DNA from: AP-15 sp963832875
Lineage (GTDB): Bacteria; Pseudomonadota; Alphaproteobacteria; ATCC43930; CGMCC-115725
DNA length: 64,000 bases
Reading direction: 5' to 3'
NCBI GenBank assembly: GCA_963832875.1
Contig: CAWHWB010000003.1
Coordinates: forward strand, 930,001-994,000
A program made the position numbers and the translations under genes. How positions within the stretch are numbered: the first letter of the stretch is position 1; each line of letters starts with the position of its first letter. Below are positions 27,356 to 36,996 of the stretch, piece after piece. Below the pieces are notes generated by a model, which saw only the letters and a list, made by a program, of their open reading frames with translations, did not search any database and was not told where the DNA came from.

Positions 27356-29200
27356 CTAGTTTTGTCCCTGCTGCGGCGTTGCCGCCGAATCACCGGAGGC
27401 GGGGCTGAAGATGCCGGCATCGTCCTGCCGCGCGCCACGATGGCGTTCGAGCTCGTGTGCGTAGCGGCGCAGCGCATAGGCCTCGCTCAGATAGCCGAGG
27501 ACGCGGCGGCCATCGACATTGTCGATGACCGGCAGCATCTCCTGCGCCGCTTCGCTGAAGCGATCGAGCGCGGTGCGCAGATTGTCGCCCGGCAGCAGAA
27601 ACGGAGCGGGTTCCGTGACCAAGTCGCCAACGGTTTTCGCGTCCCCGGCGCGTTCGGCGGCGCTCGCCTCGGTCGGGTCGATGATGCCGGACAGACGGCC
27701 GCCGCCATCGACGACGAAGACCTGCTTGGTGCTCCCGGCCGGAAAGCGGCGGTGCAGCTCGTCGAGCGGCAGGTCGGCGGCGATGACCGCCGGGTCGCGC
27801 CGCATCATCGGGCCGATAAACAGCTCGTTGATCCAGCCGATGTCCTCGGGGCTGCGGATCGCCAGCCCGCGCAGGTGAAAGCGCCAAGTGGCAAAGGAGT
27901 AGCCAAACCAATGTCGTACCGCGATCGCCGCGGTGACCACCCCGACCATGACGCCGATTGTCGCCGAAAAATCGCCGGTCGTTTCCAGCACCAGCATGAT
28001 CATCGTCATCGGCGCACCGACGATCGCGGCGGCGACCGCACCCATCCCAACGAGCGCATAGATCAGCGGATCGGCGGACAGACCCGGCCCGAGCCGCATC
28101 AGCAGGCCGCCGATCAGGCTGCCGAACAGGCTGCCGAGGAATAGCGACGAGCTGAACAGCCCACCGCGAAAACCTGAACCGATCGAAATCGCCGAAGCGA
28201 TGATCTTGGCCACCACCAGCCCGGCGAGAAACGGCAGCGCATATCCGGAATGCAGCGCGTGCAGGATGCCGCCATGGCCGCTGCCGAGAATCTCTGGAAA
28301 GGGCAGCGCGATCAGGCCGATGATCAAACCGCCCAGCGCCGGCCGGGCCCAGCGCGGTACCGCCTGCAGCCGGAACAGGGTTTCGGTCGAGGTCACTCCT
28401 TTCATGGTCAGAATCCCGAGCCCGGCCGAGGCCAGCCCGACCCCGAAAAAGGCCAGGTAATCCGACGGCGACAAGGCGATGTCGTGCCACACGACAAAGA
28501 TTGGGTTCGAGCCGATCAGCCCGCGCACCACCAGGGTCCCAGTCAGCGCGGCAATCCCGACCGGCGCCAGGGCCTGCAAGGTGTAGCTGCCGATGATCAG
28601 CTCGAAAGCGTAAAAGGCGCCGGTCAAGGGCGCGTTGAACGCCGCGGCGATGGCCCCGGCGGCACCGCAGCCGACCAGGGTGCGCATGTCGTCGCGGCGC
28701 AGGTCGACACTGCGCCCGAGCCGCGAGGCGAGTGCTGCGCCGAGCTGGGTATAGGCCGCTTCCATCCCGACCGATGCGCCGAACCCACCGGAGAGGATCG
28801 TCACCCAGACGAGGCCGAGGCTGTCGCCGAGCGACATCCGTCCGCCGAACAGTGCGTTCGCCTCGATTGCGTCGACCACCTCGCGCGGGCGCCAGCGGCG
28901 CAGCAGCAGCGAGCTGAGCCCGGCGAAAATGCCGCCGACAACCGGCACCGCTACCAGGCGAGCCGGCCCCAGGGCAGTTGCGCTGCTGAGATGACCGCCG
29001 AACGGCATGGCGAAAGCGAAGTGCCGGATCAGGTCGAGCAGCAGATCGATGACGACGACGCCGAGGCCGGCGGCAACGCCGGCGCCGAGGGCGAGCACCA
29101 ACAAAAACAGTTCGCTGTCGCGCAGCCGCGCCTCGGCGCGGCGGGGACCGGCCGCGGTCTCGATTTCTTCGCTGCCGGCTGCGGGTGCGATCTCGGCCAC
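27356..29200 (-). CDS. ClC-family chloride channel/transporter with CBS domains
   Basis: Polytopic anion channel or Cl-/H+ antiporter with 614 residues. The ClC core spans about residues 30-440 and ends in a soluble part with two CBS motifs (about 445-580), which usually bind adenine nucleotides. The gating glutamate is retained in GASVGMEAAYTQ, but the usual GREGP proline is replaced by GMEAA, and the GxFxP motif reads GGLFSSS. These changes place it in a variant ClC group, so its anion selectivity and its coupling to protons are uncertain. It stands alone between the ABC region and the DevA-like operon. Confidence 0.88.
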   Translation of the reverse strand: MAEIAPAAGSEEIETAAGPRRAEARLRDSELFLLVLALGAGVAAGLGVVVIDLLLDLIRHFAFAMPFGGHLSSATALGPARLVAVPVVGGIFAGLSSLLLRRWRPREVVDAIEANALFGGRMSLGDSLGLVWVTILSGGFGASVGMEAAYTQLGAALASRLGRSVDLRRDDMRTLVGCGAAGAIAAAFNAPLTGAFYAFELIIGSYTLQALAPVGIAALTGTLVVRGLIGSNPIFVVWHDIALSPSDYLAFFGVGLASAGLGILTMKGVTSTETLFRLQAVPRWARPALGGLIIGLIALPFPEILGSGHGGILHALHSGYALPFLAGLVVAKIIASAISIGSGFRGGLFSSSLFLGSLFGSLIGGLLMRLGPGLSADPLIYALVGMGAVAAAIVGAPMTMIMLVLETTGDFSATIGVMVGVVTAAIAVRHWFGYSFATWRFHLRGLAIRSPEDIGWINELFIGPMMRRDPAVIAADLPLDELHRRFPAGSTKQVFVVDGGGRLSGIIDPTEASAAERAGDAKTVGDLVTEPAPFLLPGDNLRTALDRFSEAAQEMLPVIDNVDGRRVLGYLSEAYALRRYAHELERHRGARQDDAGIFSPASGDSAATPQQGQN

Positions 29201-29310
29201 GCGCCTGCGATAGGCGAGTTCGCCGCTACTGGCAAGGGCGCCCTCGCCACGATGCCTATCTTGGAAACGCGGCCGACATGTTGTTCAACCGCCCGAGCAA
29301 CCCGGCGCGC

Positions 29311-30447
29311 TCAATGGCGCAGGAAATAGACGCGATAGAGCTGCTCACGGAAACTCGCGCTGGTTTCGATTGCCGATTGAAAGTCGGCCTTGCCGAGGAC
29401 GAAGGCATCGAGCGGCTCGGTAGCACGCACCGTGGCGTTGCGCGGCTCGCCGCTGATCAGCGCGACCTCGCCGAAGAAATCGCCCCTTCCCAGCCGCGCC
29501 ACCTCGTGCTCGGAGCGCATCACGTCCGCTTCGCCGTCGGAGATCAGGAAGAATTCCTCGCCCGGCTCGCCCTCGCGAATGATGGTCTCGCCGGTCGTGA
29601 AATGGCGCGGTGTCATCTTCTCGGCGACGTTGGTCAGCTGGGTCGGGGTCAATGCCCGGAAAAGATCGACGGCGCGCAGGAACTCGCAGATCCGCAGCGC
29701 GTCGTGCAGCACGACATCGGACGCGATCCGGCCGTCGACCATATGCACTAGCCGATCGGCGGATTCGATGACGCGATAGTCGTGCGTCACCATGATCACG
29801 GCGGCGTCGTGCTCAACCGTCATTTCCTTGAGCAGTTGGATGACCGTGCGCGCAGATTCACGGTCGAGCGCTGCGGTCGGCTCGTCGGCGAGCACGAGGC
29901 GGGGGCGGTTGACCAGCGCGCGGGCGATCGCCACCCGCTGCCGCTCTCCGCCCGACAGCAGCCTCGGCTTGTAGCCGACCCGGTGGCCGAGTCCGAGCCG
30001 CTCCAGAATGCCGATGCCGCGCCGTTGCATCTCGCTCGACGGCTCATCGCCGAGCTGCATCGCCATCTTGACGTTTTCGAAGGCGGTGAGCGCCTCGAAC
30101 AGATTGTGCATCTGAAAGACAAAGCCGATCCCACGCCGAACCGCCACCAGATCGTGCGCCGCCAAATGCGACAGATCACGGCCCAATACCTCGATTTGTC
30201 CCTCCTGGACCGAGCGCAAAGCGCCGATCACGGTCAAAAGGGTGGTTTTGCCTGCGCCTGAGGGCCCGGTCATGACCACGAGCTGACCCGGCGGGATCGC
30301 GATTCGGTTGTCGAACAGGACTTGATTGCGTGCGGCGCCCTCGCCGTAATAGTGGTTCAAGCCTTGGACCGAGACGACGGCCGGCGCGGCGGTCGGTGCG
30401 GGGACCGGGATCGGCGCCGCCGGTTCGGCGATCATTGCAGAGCACAT
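29311..30447 (-). CDS. DevA/MacB-type ABC ATPase fused to a cyclic-nucleotide-binding domain
   Basis: A 378-residue ATPase with two parts. Residues 25-245 form the ABC domain of the DevA/MacB/LolD class: Walker A GPSGAGKTT (61-69), signature LSGGERQRVA (164-173), Walker B LVLADEP (185-191), and H loop THD. Residues about 262-365 are a CRP-like cyclic-nucleotide-binding domain with its phosphate-binding cassette FFGEVALISGEPRNATVRA, in which the ribose Glu327 and the phosphate-binding Arg336 are both kept, so ligand binding is plausible. The ATG at 30447 overlaps the upstream permease stop by one base. No adaptor (DevB/HlyD type) gene is beside it. Confidence 0.9.
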   Translation of the reverse strand: MCSAMIAEPAAPIPVPAPTAAPAVVSVQGLNHYYGEGAARNQVLFDNRIAIPPGQLVVMTGPSGAGKTTLLTVIGALRSVQEGQIEVLGRDLSHLAAHDLVAVRRGIGFVFQMHNLFEALTAFENVKMAMQLGDEPSSEMQRRGIGILERLGLGHRVGYKPRLLSGGERQRVAIARALVNRPRLVLADEPTAALDRESARTVIQLLKEMTVEHDAAVIMVTHDYRVIESADRLVHMVDGRIASDVVLHDALRICEFLRAVDLFRALTPTQLTNVAEKMTPRHFTTGETIIREGEPGEEFFLISDGEADVMRSEHEVARLGRGDFFGEVALISGEPRNATVRATEPLDAFVLGKADFQSAIETSASFREQLYRVYFLRH

Positions 30448-31634
30448 CAGAACACCTCGGCCGGGTCGGCCGCGATCACCCGCTGCACCGCGATCACTGC
30501 CGAAATCAAGCACATGCCAATGGTGAGCCCGAAGCTCACCAGCGAGATCCCCAAACTCATCCGCAGCGGCAGCAGAGCGACTTCGCTAATCGCCCGGTAG
30601 AGTACGAAACCCAGAAGCCAGGCCGGCAGCCAGCCGGCAAATCCGTTCAAGGCCGCTTGCTCGAGCACCACCCGCAGCAGGTAAAACGTCGGATATCCCA
30701 TCGCCTTCAAAGTCGCGTATTGCGGCAACTGGTCGGCGAGATCAGCATAGGTGATCTGGTACGAAATCAGCATACCGACAACAAAGCCGACCACGGTCCC
30801 GATCGCAAAGATCGGCCCGGCGGAGGACACATCGGCCTGATACGCGCGTTCGAACGCAATAAGCTGGGGCTTCGTCAAAACCTTGATCGTCCGGGGCAGA
30901 GCTTTTTCGAGGGCGGCCTGCACCGCGGTCGCGCTAGCGCCGGGCGCGAGCTTGATCACCCCGGCCTCCATCCCCGGCGGGCTTCCGGCGGCGCCGCGCA
31001 GCACCCCCGCAAAGGTGCGGTCGCTCATCATGACGGTGCCGTCGCTCTGGAAATCGGGGCCGAGGGTAAAGCTGCCGATGATGTTGACCTTGGCGCCGTT
31101 CAATTCGGACTGCCTGGCGCCCCCGTCCATGCCGAGAAAGCGGCGGGAGCGCCGGTCGACGAGAACCGTATCCGGGCCGCTCAGACGCTCGCGCTGGGCG
31201 TTGACTTGCGCAAACGAAAAGACCGGCTGGTCGGGTGCGAAGGCAAAAGCGCGGACCAGGAACAGCTTGCCGTCGAACGGGTTTTTCCAGAACAGGTCGT
31301 ACCAGTCGGCAAAGAGCGGCCGCGCGCTCGCAACTCCGGGGACGGTCCGCGCGATCGCCAGCTCCGAGACCGCAATCGGGTCTTGGGTCGCGAACTGGTA
31401 CTTGTGCGCGCTCTGGAGAAAGATGTCGCCGTCCAGGCTGCGGATCACCTGCAGAGAGCTGTCGAAGAAACCCTTATCAAAGCCGAGCTGCATCAGCATC
31501 AGCAGCACCGCGAAGCCGATGCCGGCGCTGGACCGCAACAGCCGGCGCTTGTTCGACATGAGGTTGCGCCAGGCGAGCGGGACCGGACCCGGAGGCAGGG
31601 CCCTCCGGCCGCGGGCCGGGGAGGCAATCGACAA
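30447..31634 (-). CDS. DevC-like ABC transporter permease (FtsX fold), second of two
   Basis: A permease of the MacB/FtsX type with 395 residues when started at TTG 31634, just 13 bases after the upstream permease stop and preceded by GAGGCGGGG. This length matches its neighbour (396), which favours this start over upstream codons. Topology: TM1 near residues 34-53 (GIGFAVLLMLMQLG), a large periplasmic domain with SGPDTVLVDRRSRRFLG, then three C-terminal helices and the cytoplasmic end RVIAADPAEVF shared with DevC proteins. Together with its paralogue it would form a heterodimeric channel for the CNB-ATPase. Confidence 0.87.
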   Translation of the reverse strand: MSIASPARGRRALPPGPVPLAWRNLMSNKRRLLRSSAGIGFAVLLMLMQLGFDKGFFDSSLQVIRSLDGDIFLQSAHKYQFATQDPIAVSELAIARTVPGVASARPLFADWYDLFWKNPFDGKLFLVRAFAFAPDQPVFSFAQVNAQRERLSGPDTVLVDRRSRRFLGMDGGARQSELNGAKVNIIGSFTLGPDFQSDGTVMMSDRTFAGVLRGAAGSPPGMEAGVIKLAPGASATAVQAALEKALPRTIKVLTKPQLIAFERAYQADVSSAGPIFAIGTVVGFVVGMLISYQITYADLADQLPQYATLKAMGYPTFYLLRVVLEQAALNGFAGWLPAWLLGFVLYRAISEVALLPLRMSLGISLVSFGLTIGMCLISAVIAVQRVIAADPAEVF

Positions 31635-31647
31635 GGTCGGCCCCGCC

Positions 31648-32838
31648 TCAAAACACGTCGGCGGGATCGGCGCGCCGCAGCCCGCCGAGCGCCAGGAGCG
31701 CCGAGATCGCCGACATCGCCAGCGCGGCGCCGAGCACGACGGCGGCATGGCCCGCCGTCATCGTCACCGGCAGCAGAGTGCGCTCGCGAATCAGCCGATA
31801 GACCCAAGCCGCCGCGGCCAATGCCGGAGCAAACCCGGCGACGACGAGCAGCAGCGACATTGCCGCCACCGTGACGGCGAGCGCGCCGTCGCCATAGCCG
31901 ATCGCCTTCAAGGTGGCGAATTGCGGCAGTTGTCGGCCCACTTGGGTCGAGACGATCTGGTAGACGACCATGATTCCGACCACCACCGCGATCAGCAGCC
32001 CCGAGCCGAAGATCAGCCCGACCGAGGTCCGTGTCGTCCAGTACGAGGCTTCGCGGCGGGCGAGCTCGGCGCGGGTCAAGATCTGCGTGCCGGGGCCGGC
32101 CGGCCCGCGCAGCTGCCTTGTGGCCGCGACCGGGTCGACCCCGGGCTTCAGCCGGATCAGGCCGAGATTGACCTGGCCGAGGCCCCGGCCGGGGAACAGA
32201 CGGGCGAAATTCGCCTCGCTGGCGATGGCGACGCCGATCCCCATAAACCCGGTGCCGAGCATATATTGCCCGCCGATGGTCACCGCGAGGTTGCCGATCT
32301 CGACGACCCGGCCGGTCGTGAGCGGGCCGAAGAGCGAGCGTGAGGTACTGTCGACGAGCACCGTATCCGGCCGCTCGATCGTCCGGAGCTGCCGGTTGAT
32401 GCTGGCGGGGCGGAAGATGCGACTGGCCGGATCGAAGCCGATCACGAACAGGTCGGGCCATACCCCGCCGGTGCCGCCCTTCCATTTCGCCACGCCGAAA
32501 TAGAGGGGCGTCGCCGCGGCTACGTCAGGCGCGCCGCGCACCCGATCGAGGCCACTCAGCGCGAACACCCCCGGCTGCGCCTGGTATTCGTACTGGTCGG
32601 AGACCAAGAGCAGGTCGAAGCGCATGTTGTCGTAGAGCAGCATTCCTCCTTGCGGCACCGCAAAGAACAGCCCGAGCTGAATAAACACCAGCAAGATCGC
32701 CATGAAAATCCCGACCAGGGCGAGCGCCGTCCGCCCCTTTTGATGGGTCAGGATGCTCCAAGCAAGCGACGCCGTCACGATTGGCCGAACTCCCGACAAA
32801 CCCCGGTTGGCGAGCATGGTGAGATCTTGCCTGATCAC
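31648..32838 (-). CDS. DevC-like ABC transporter permease (FtsX fold), first of two
   Basis: A 396-residue FtsX-type permease, the first gene of the three-gene operon. TM1 (LALVGIFMAILLVFIQLG) is followed by a long extracytoplasmic domain with RPDTVLVDSTSRSLFG, three more helices (QIVSTQVGRQLPQFATLKAIGYG is the cytoplasmic coupling loop), and the RRADPADVF tail. It is a diverged paralogue of the following gene. DevBCA systems export glycolipids or similar lipids in cyanobacteria; here the substrate is unknown and a DevB partner is absent. Confidence 0.87.
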   Translation of the reverse strand: MIRQDLTMLANRGLSGVRPIVTASLAWSILTHQKGRTALALVGIFMAILLVFIQLGLFFAVPQGGMLLYDNMRFDLLLVSDQYEYQAQPGVFALSGLDRVRGAPDVAAATPLYFGVAKWKGGTGGVWPDLFVIGFDPASRIFRPASINRQLRTIERPDTVLVDSTSRSLFGPLTTGRVVEIGNLAVTIGGQYMLGTGFMGIGVAIASEANFARLFPGRGLGQVNLGLIRLKPGVDPVAATRQLRGPAGPGTQILTRAELARREASYWTTRTSVGLIFGSGLLIAVVVGIMVVYQIVSTQVGRQLPQFATLKAIGYGDGALAVTVAAMSLLLVVAGFAPALAAAAWVYRLIRERTLLPVTMTAGHAAVVLGAALAMSAISALLALGGLRRADPADVF

Positions 32839-33014
32839 TGCAAGGAAAGCTGGTGTTTATTTCGGGAACTGGACCTGATCACAGCCTGCCGCGGCCGGTT
32901 CGCATCATCGCCGATCGCCGGTCGAGGAGGCAAATCCGGCCATTCGGATTTGGCCGGCAGAGTAGGCGGGTTTGATCGGCCGGCTGCCGGCGACTGGTGT
33001 CACTTTTTGGTGCG

Positions 33015-34163
33015 TCAGCGATATCCGCTATCGGTTAGATCCGGAATATCGCCGCCTATCGCCGCGATCGTGTAATGCTCGACCTCGAGCGTCCACGGTA
33101 AGTCGATCGATGTTTGCGGCACCCCGGCATAGGGCAGATACAACGCCAGATTTGATACGTAGAGAGTCTTGCCGTCGGGACTGAACGCCGGGCTCGCCGG
33201 AAACAGCAATCCCTCGATCGTGCCGCTCCGGCTGATGCCGTCGAAATCGCCGCGCTTCGCCACGACCTTTGCCGCGATATTGCCCAAGGCATCGACCGCG
33301 TTGGGGTCGATCACGTCGATCTCGTCCTCCTGATTGGCGACCACCCAAATCCTGTCGCGCCGGTCGACGGCGATGCCGTCTGGAGCATTGATGCCGGTGG
33401 TCAGCACCGCCGCGGGCTTGCCCGTGAGCGAAACCGAACCGTCATGATTGAAGGTCAGCGGCACCTCGACGATCGAATGGTAAGCGGTGTTGGCTACATA
33501 CATTTCCGTGTATTCGTTGTTGAATTCGACGCCGTTGGCGCCGAATGGCGGGACCAGGATCACCCCCGAGGCGGCCTGCGGCGACAGCGTCTGCGAACTG
33601 ACGAAAACCGTCGGGGTTCCGCCGTTGGGACCGGTCTTCCAAATGACGCCCTGGAACGAGTCCGACACGTAGACATTCCCGGCCTTGTCGAAGGTCAGTC
33701 CATTGAGGCCGGAAGCCGATCCCAATCCGGTATTCATAAACACTGTCGACTTGCCGGTGGTCGGATCGGCCTGCCATACGATCCCCTGATCGAGATCGCA
33801 GATCAGCAAGGTCTTCGAAGACGTTTGAAACACCAGCCCCAGCAGGTTGACGCTGGGCTGCGGGGCCGGAGCCGGGACCGGATCGACCAGGGCGACATTG
33901 TTGCGCAGCCGGCCGTCGGCGGTGAACGAGAACAGATGCGGCGGTCCGGCGACCGGGCCTTTGGCGTTGACGCCGAAGGACGGCGCATAGACCGTGCCGT
34001 CCGGGCCGACGGTTAGCCCCTCGACATCGACCGGCATATTGCCGGGCAGATCCGGCACGACCGCAAATGTTACTGTCTGCCCACGGTCCCAGGCGCTCGC
34101 CGGCCCGGCAACGGCAAGCAACAGCAACGCCAGGGCCGCTTGGCCGAACAATGATGCGCGCAT
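33015..34163 (-). CDS. Secreted NHL/SMP-30-like beta-propeller protein
   Basis: A 382-residue secreted protein with a clear signal peptide: MRASLFGQAALALLLLAVAGPASA, cut after residue 24. ATG at 34163 has a GGGGAGGAG site. The mature region has repeated motifs of the six-bladed propeller type: GLTVGPDGTVYAPS, GLTFDKAGNVYVSDS, GVEFNNEYTEMYVANT, GIAVDRRDRIWVVAN and FSPDGKTLYVSNL. These match NHL/SMP-30/strictosidine-synthase-like folds, often lactonases or binding proteins. It is transcribed on the same strand as the DevC operon, 176 bases upstream of it; a shared role is possible but not shown. Confidence 0.8.
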   Translation of the reverse strand: MRASLFGQAALALLLLAVAGPASAWDRGQTVTFAVVPDLPGNMPVDVEGLTVGPDGTVYAPSFGVNAKGPVAGPPHLFSFTADGRLRNNVALVDPVPAPAPQPSVNLLGLVFQTSSKTLLICDLDQGIVWQADPTTGKSTVFMNTGLGSASGLNGLTFDKAGNVYVSDSFQGVIWKTGPNGGTPTVFVSSQTLSPQAASGVILVPPFGANGVEFNNEYTEMYVANTAYHSIVEVPLTFNHDGSVSLTGKPAAVLTTGINAPDGIAVDRRDRIWVVANQEDEIDVIDPNAVDALGNIAAKVVAKRGDFDGISRSGTIEGLLFPASPAFSPDGKTLYVSNLALYLPYAGVPQTSIDLPWTLEVEHYTIAAIGGDIPDLTDSGYR

Positions 34164-34189
34164 GAACTCCTCCCCAGAGTTTTTTGGTT

Positions 34190-34949
34190 AACTCCTGCTT
34201 GAACCAGAAACGCGATCCGGTTCGAACAAACAGCAATCCTGGTCGGCGCGAAGCTGTCAAGCGCGTAGCGAGAAAAATCACGACCGCCTCGCCGAGGCGC
34301 CGGGCTGAAGGGCTGAAGACCGCCTTGAACTTCGGCAGTATTGGGGGCCTGCGCATGCGTGATTGTGCGGCGTGCTGGCGGGCCGCTTCTTGCGGCAGCC
34401 TGCGATATTCCGGCCGAAATGCGACCCGCGATTCCAATCTGCTAATGGGCGATTATCCTGATGTCGGCACACTCGGAAGCGCGGCTTGTGGTGGCTGCGA
34501 CAGTAGGGCGTTTTTAATTAAAATCATTGTGACCGAGGCAGGCATTGGCATCGGCGGCCGTCATGCTCTTCCCACGGTACATATAGCAGAAATTGCCATA
34601 TGTGGAGTAATAAAGGCATCGTGATAGCACATAGTCCACAATAAATGAATACATATCCGCTTACGCCAAATTCATTGGCGGCTCCGACATGGCTCTGCGC
34701 CTCTCGACACCTGCTTCGGTCCCGCGTTTTTGACTTAGAAACCGATGAGGTATTGGCCTTCTCTGTCTTCTCGGCCGTCGGCCCGAGAAAATAAAGGGTC
34801 CAAAACCCGAAAGAATGCTTCCGATTCTGCAACCCCAAAACTGACGACGAGGGCGTCGTTCAAAGTGGTGGGCACAAAAGGGGTCGAAGTTGCGCGAGGC
34901 TATCGCATCGAGAACGAACTCGTGATAGCAGCTGGCCCATATGGCCACA
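34190..34949. other. Gene-poor, AT-richer stretch beside a decayed resolvase
   Basis: No real gene was found. The stretch 34500-34700 is visibly richer in A and T than the rest of the window (for example TTTTTAATTAAAATCATTG near 34512), a sign of foreign DNA. Together with the recombinase remnant that follows, it looks like the scar of a mobile element; no terminal inverted repeats were recognised. Confidence 0.5.
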
Positions 34950-35377
34950 AAGGGAACGGTTTATGCCTAAACGAGCGGCGAATCTTCTCGTGATCGAGCT
35001 TGGCGAGCGAAGAGAGCATGGCCAGCAGGATGTCGCGGACCCGCTCCTTCTCGGTCGAAAAGTGCTCTTCGGGGAATGACCGAAACGCGATGCCATGCGC
35101 GGCGAGGCGCTACAGATGCCCGACGGTCGCCGCCATCCCTTCCCCGGCCGAACCGATCGAGCGACGATACCAGCACCAGGTCGAACTCGCATCGTGCGGC
35201 ACCAGCAAACATCGCACCGAGCTCCTTCCGATATTCGACGCCCTTGCCGCCATTCTCGTGTTCGACGGATTCGCGCACGATCGGGGAGCCCATACGCCCG
35301 CACCATCTGCGCAGCTGCCGAAGCTGGTTCTCCGGATCTTGCCCTTTGTCCTCGGTTGATACCCGCGCGTAGATCAG
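34950..35377 (-). pseudogene. Serine recombinase (resolvase) N-terminal fragment, decayed
   Basis: Minus-strand reading begins LIYARVSTEDKGQDP, the resolvase signature with the catalytic Ser in RVSTE, and continues VLVSSLDRFGR, the second conserved block. One extra G near 35120 then shifts the frame. In the new frame MAATVGHL is followed by a TAG stop and RLAAHGIAFRSFPEEH, then the DILLAMLSSLAKLDHEKI helix. Two lesions plus the lack of a DNA-binding domain show real decay of a mobile-element gene. Confidence 0.75.
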
Positions 35378-35587
35378 CCAGCGGACCAAGGCCGGCCTCG
35401 AACGGGCACGCGCAATGGGCAAGTTGCTCGGGCGGCCGAAAATTTAGCGATGGTGACCGGGAGAAATTGCGCGCAGCGCTCGAACTCACCGGGCGAGGAA
35501 CCCTGTTGCCGCAAAGCGCAACAAGCCAGACTATGGGTCCCCGCGGACCCCGGACATCCCGGAAATGTTGGATAAAGGAGAAATGCA

Positions 35588-36823
35588 ATGGCGCGCCAAG
35601 GCTATCTGATCATGGACAGCGACCTGCACATGATGGAGCCCGACGATCTGTGGGCCCGCTATCTCGAGGCACCCCATCGCGTGAATGCGCCGCGGTTTTT
35701 CGGCGGGCAACAGCGCCAGCTCTCTGAAAGCAAGGAGGATAAGGGCAACGCCGACGCGATCATGGGCATGGAGGTGCAGGGTCTGGCGATCCCGGCGCAT
35801 GCCAGCCAGACCGGCGCTACCCAATCGAGCCGCGAATTGCGGCGCCGCAGCCGCGCCCGCCATCCACATTTCAACGTCGCCCGGGCGCGTGGCTTCGACC
35901 CGGCCTCGACCCTGACCGCGATGGATATCGAGGGGATCGACGTCGCGGTCATGTACGGCACCCGCGGCCGGCAGATCCTGTGTCATGACGATCTAGGGCC
36001 GGATTATGCCGCGGCGCTGGCGCGGGCCTACAACGACTGGGCCGCCGATTATTGCAAGACCGATCCGCAGCGCCTCAAATTCGCTGCTCAGCTGGCGATG
36101 CACGATGTCGGGATGGCGGCCAAGGAGGCGCGCCGGGCGGTCAACGAACTGGGCGCGGTGGCGGTCATCGGCACACCGAACCCGGTCAACGGCCGGCATC
36201 TGCACGACGACGCCTGCGAGCCGTTATGGGACGAGCTCGAACATCTGAATGTGCCGATCGGCTACCACCCGACCGGCAACACCGCGCTCAAGGACGACGC
36301 CGGGCGGCGCTATGTCGGCCACAACAATTTCCACCCGATCGCACATGCGATCCGCAACCCGGTCGAGCTGATGGGGGCGATCGCCAGCATGACCACCGGC
36401 GGAGTGCTGGAACGCCATCCGAAATTGCGCTGCGCCTTTCTCGAAGGCACCGCCGGCTGGCTCTATTGGTGGCTGTGGCGGCTCGACGATCAGTGGGAGA
36501 AGTTCGGTCCCGGCTGCGAGCGCCAGATCGCGATGCTGCCGAGCGAATACTTCAAGCGGCAATGCTACATCGCTCTCGACGTCGACGAGGAGCCGGCGGT
36601 CGATGTCGTCAACAAGATGGGCGCGGAATACTTCGTGGTGTCGAGCGACTACCCGCACTCCGACGGCGCGTTCCCCGAGGCGATCGAGCAGTTCCTCAGC
36701 CTGCCGCTAACCGATGCGCAACGGCGTCAAATTCTGTGGGACAATTGCGCGCGGCTTTACGACATCGCCAAACCTGCAGCACCGCTGACCCGCGAGGTGG
36801 AATCCTCCTCGGCCGCCGAGTAG
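35588..36823 (+). CDS. Amidohydrolase-family metal-dependent hydrolase (COG2159-like)
   Basis: A 411-residue TIM-barrel hydrolase of the amidohydrolase 2 group, whose members include decarboxylases and hydrolases of aromatic or carboxylated compounds. ATG at 35588 has an AAAGGAG site. The N-terminal metal motif is DSDLHMMEPDDLW, and further ligands are expected in GYHPTGN and SSDYPHSDG (the conserved Asp near the C terminus), followed by ILWDNCARLY, the typical ending of this group. The substrate is unknown. An MFS transporter gene follows on the same strand, so uptake and breakdown of one compound is plausible. Confidence 0.87.
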   Translation: MARQGYLIMDSDLHMMEPDDLWARYLEAPHRVNAPRFFGGQQRQLSESKEDKGNADAIMGMEVQGLAIPAHASQTGATQSSRELRRRSRARHPHFNVARARGFDPASTLTAMDIEGIDVAVMYGTRGRQILCHDDLGPDYAAALARAYNDWAADYCKTDPQRLKFAAQLAMHDVGMAAKEARRAVNELGAVAVIGTPNPVNGRHLHDDACEPLWDELEHLNVPIGYHPTGNTALKDDAGRRYVGHNNFHPIAHAIRNPVELMGAIASMTTGGVLERHPKLRCAFLEGTAGWLYWWLWRLDDQWEKFGPGCERQIAMLPSEYFKRQCYIALDVDEEPAVDVVNKMGAEYFVVSSDYPHSDGAFPEAIEQFLSLPLTDAQRRQILWDNCARLYDIAKPAAPLTREVESSSAAE

Positions 36824-36996
36824 CGAGCGCGTGCCGTAAGGTACCCCCGGCTTGGGCCACGGCAACGGTCCAGGCTGGGGCGTTTGGCCATTATCGCGTA
36901 ACGGGTCAAGATCCGTCACGGCGACGGTAGGGGCTCGCTCTCGCGTTATTATTGAGTATGAGCCCTGCACGTTCCTATCTTTCGGGAGGATTTGCC

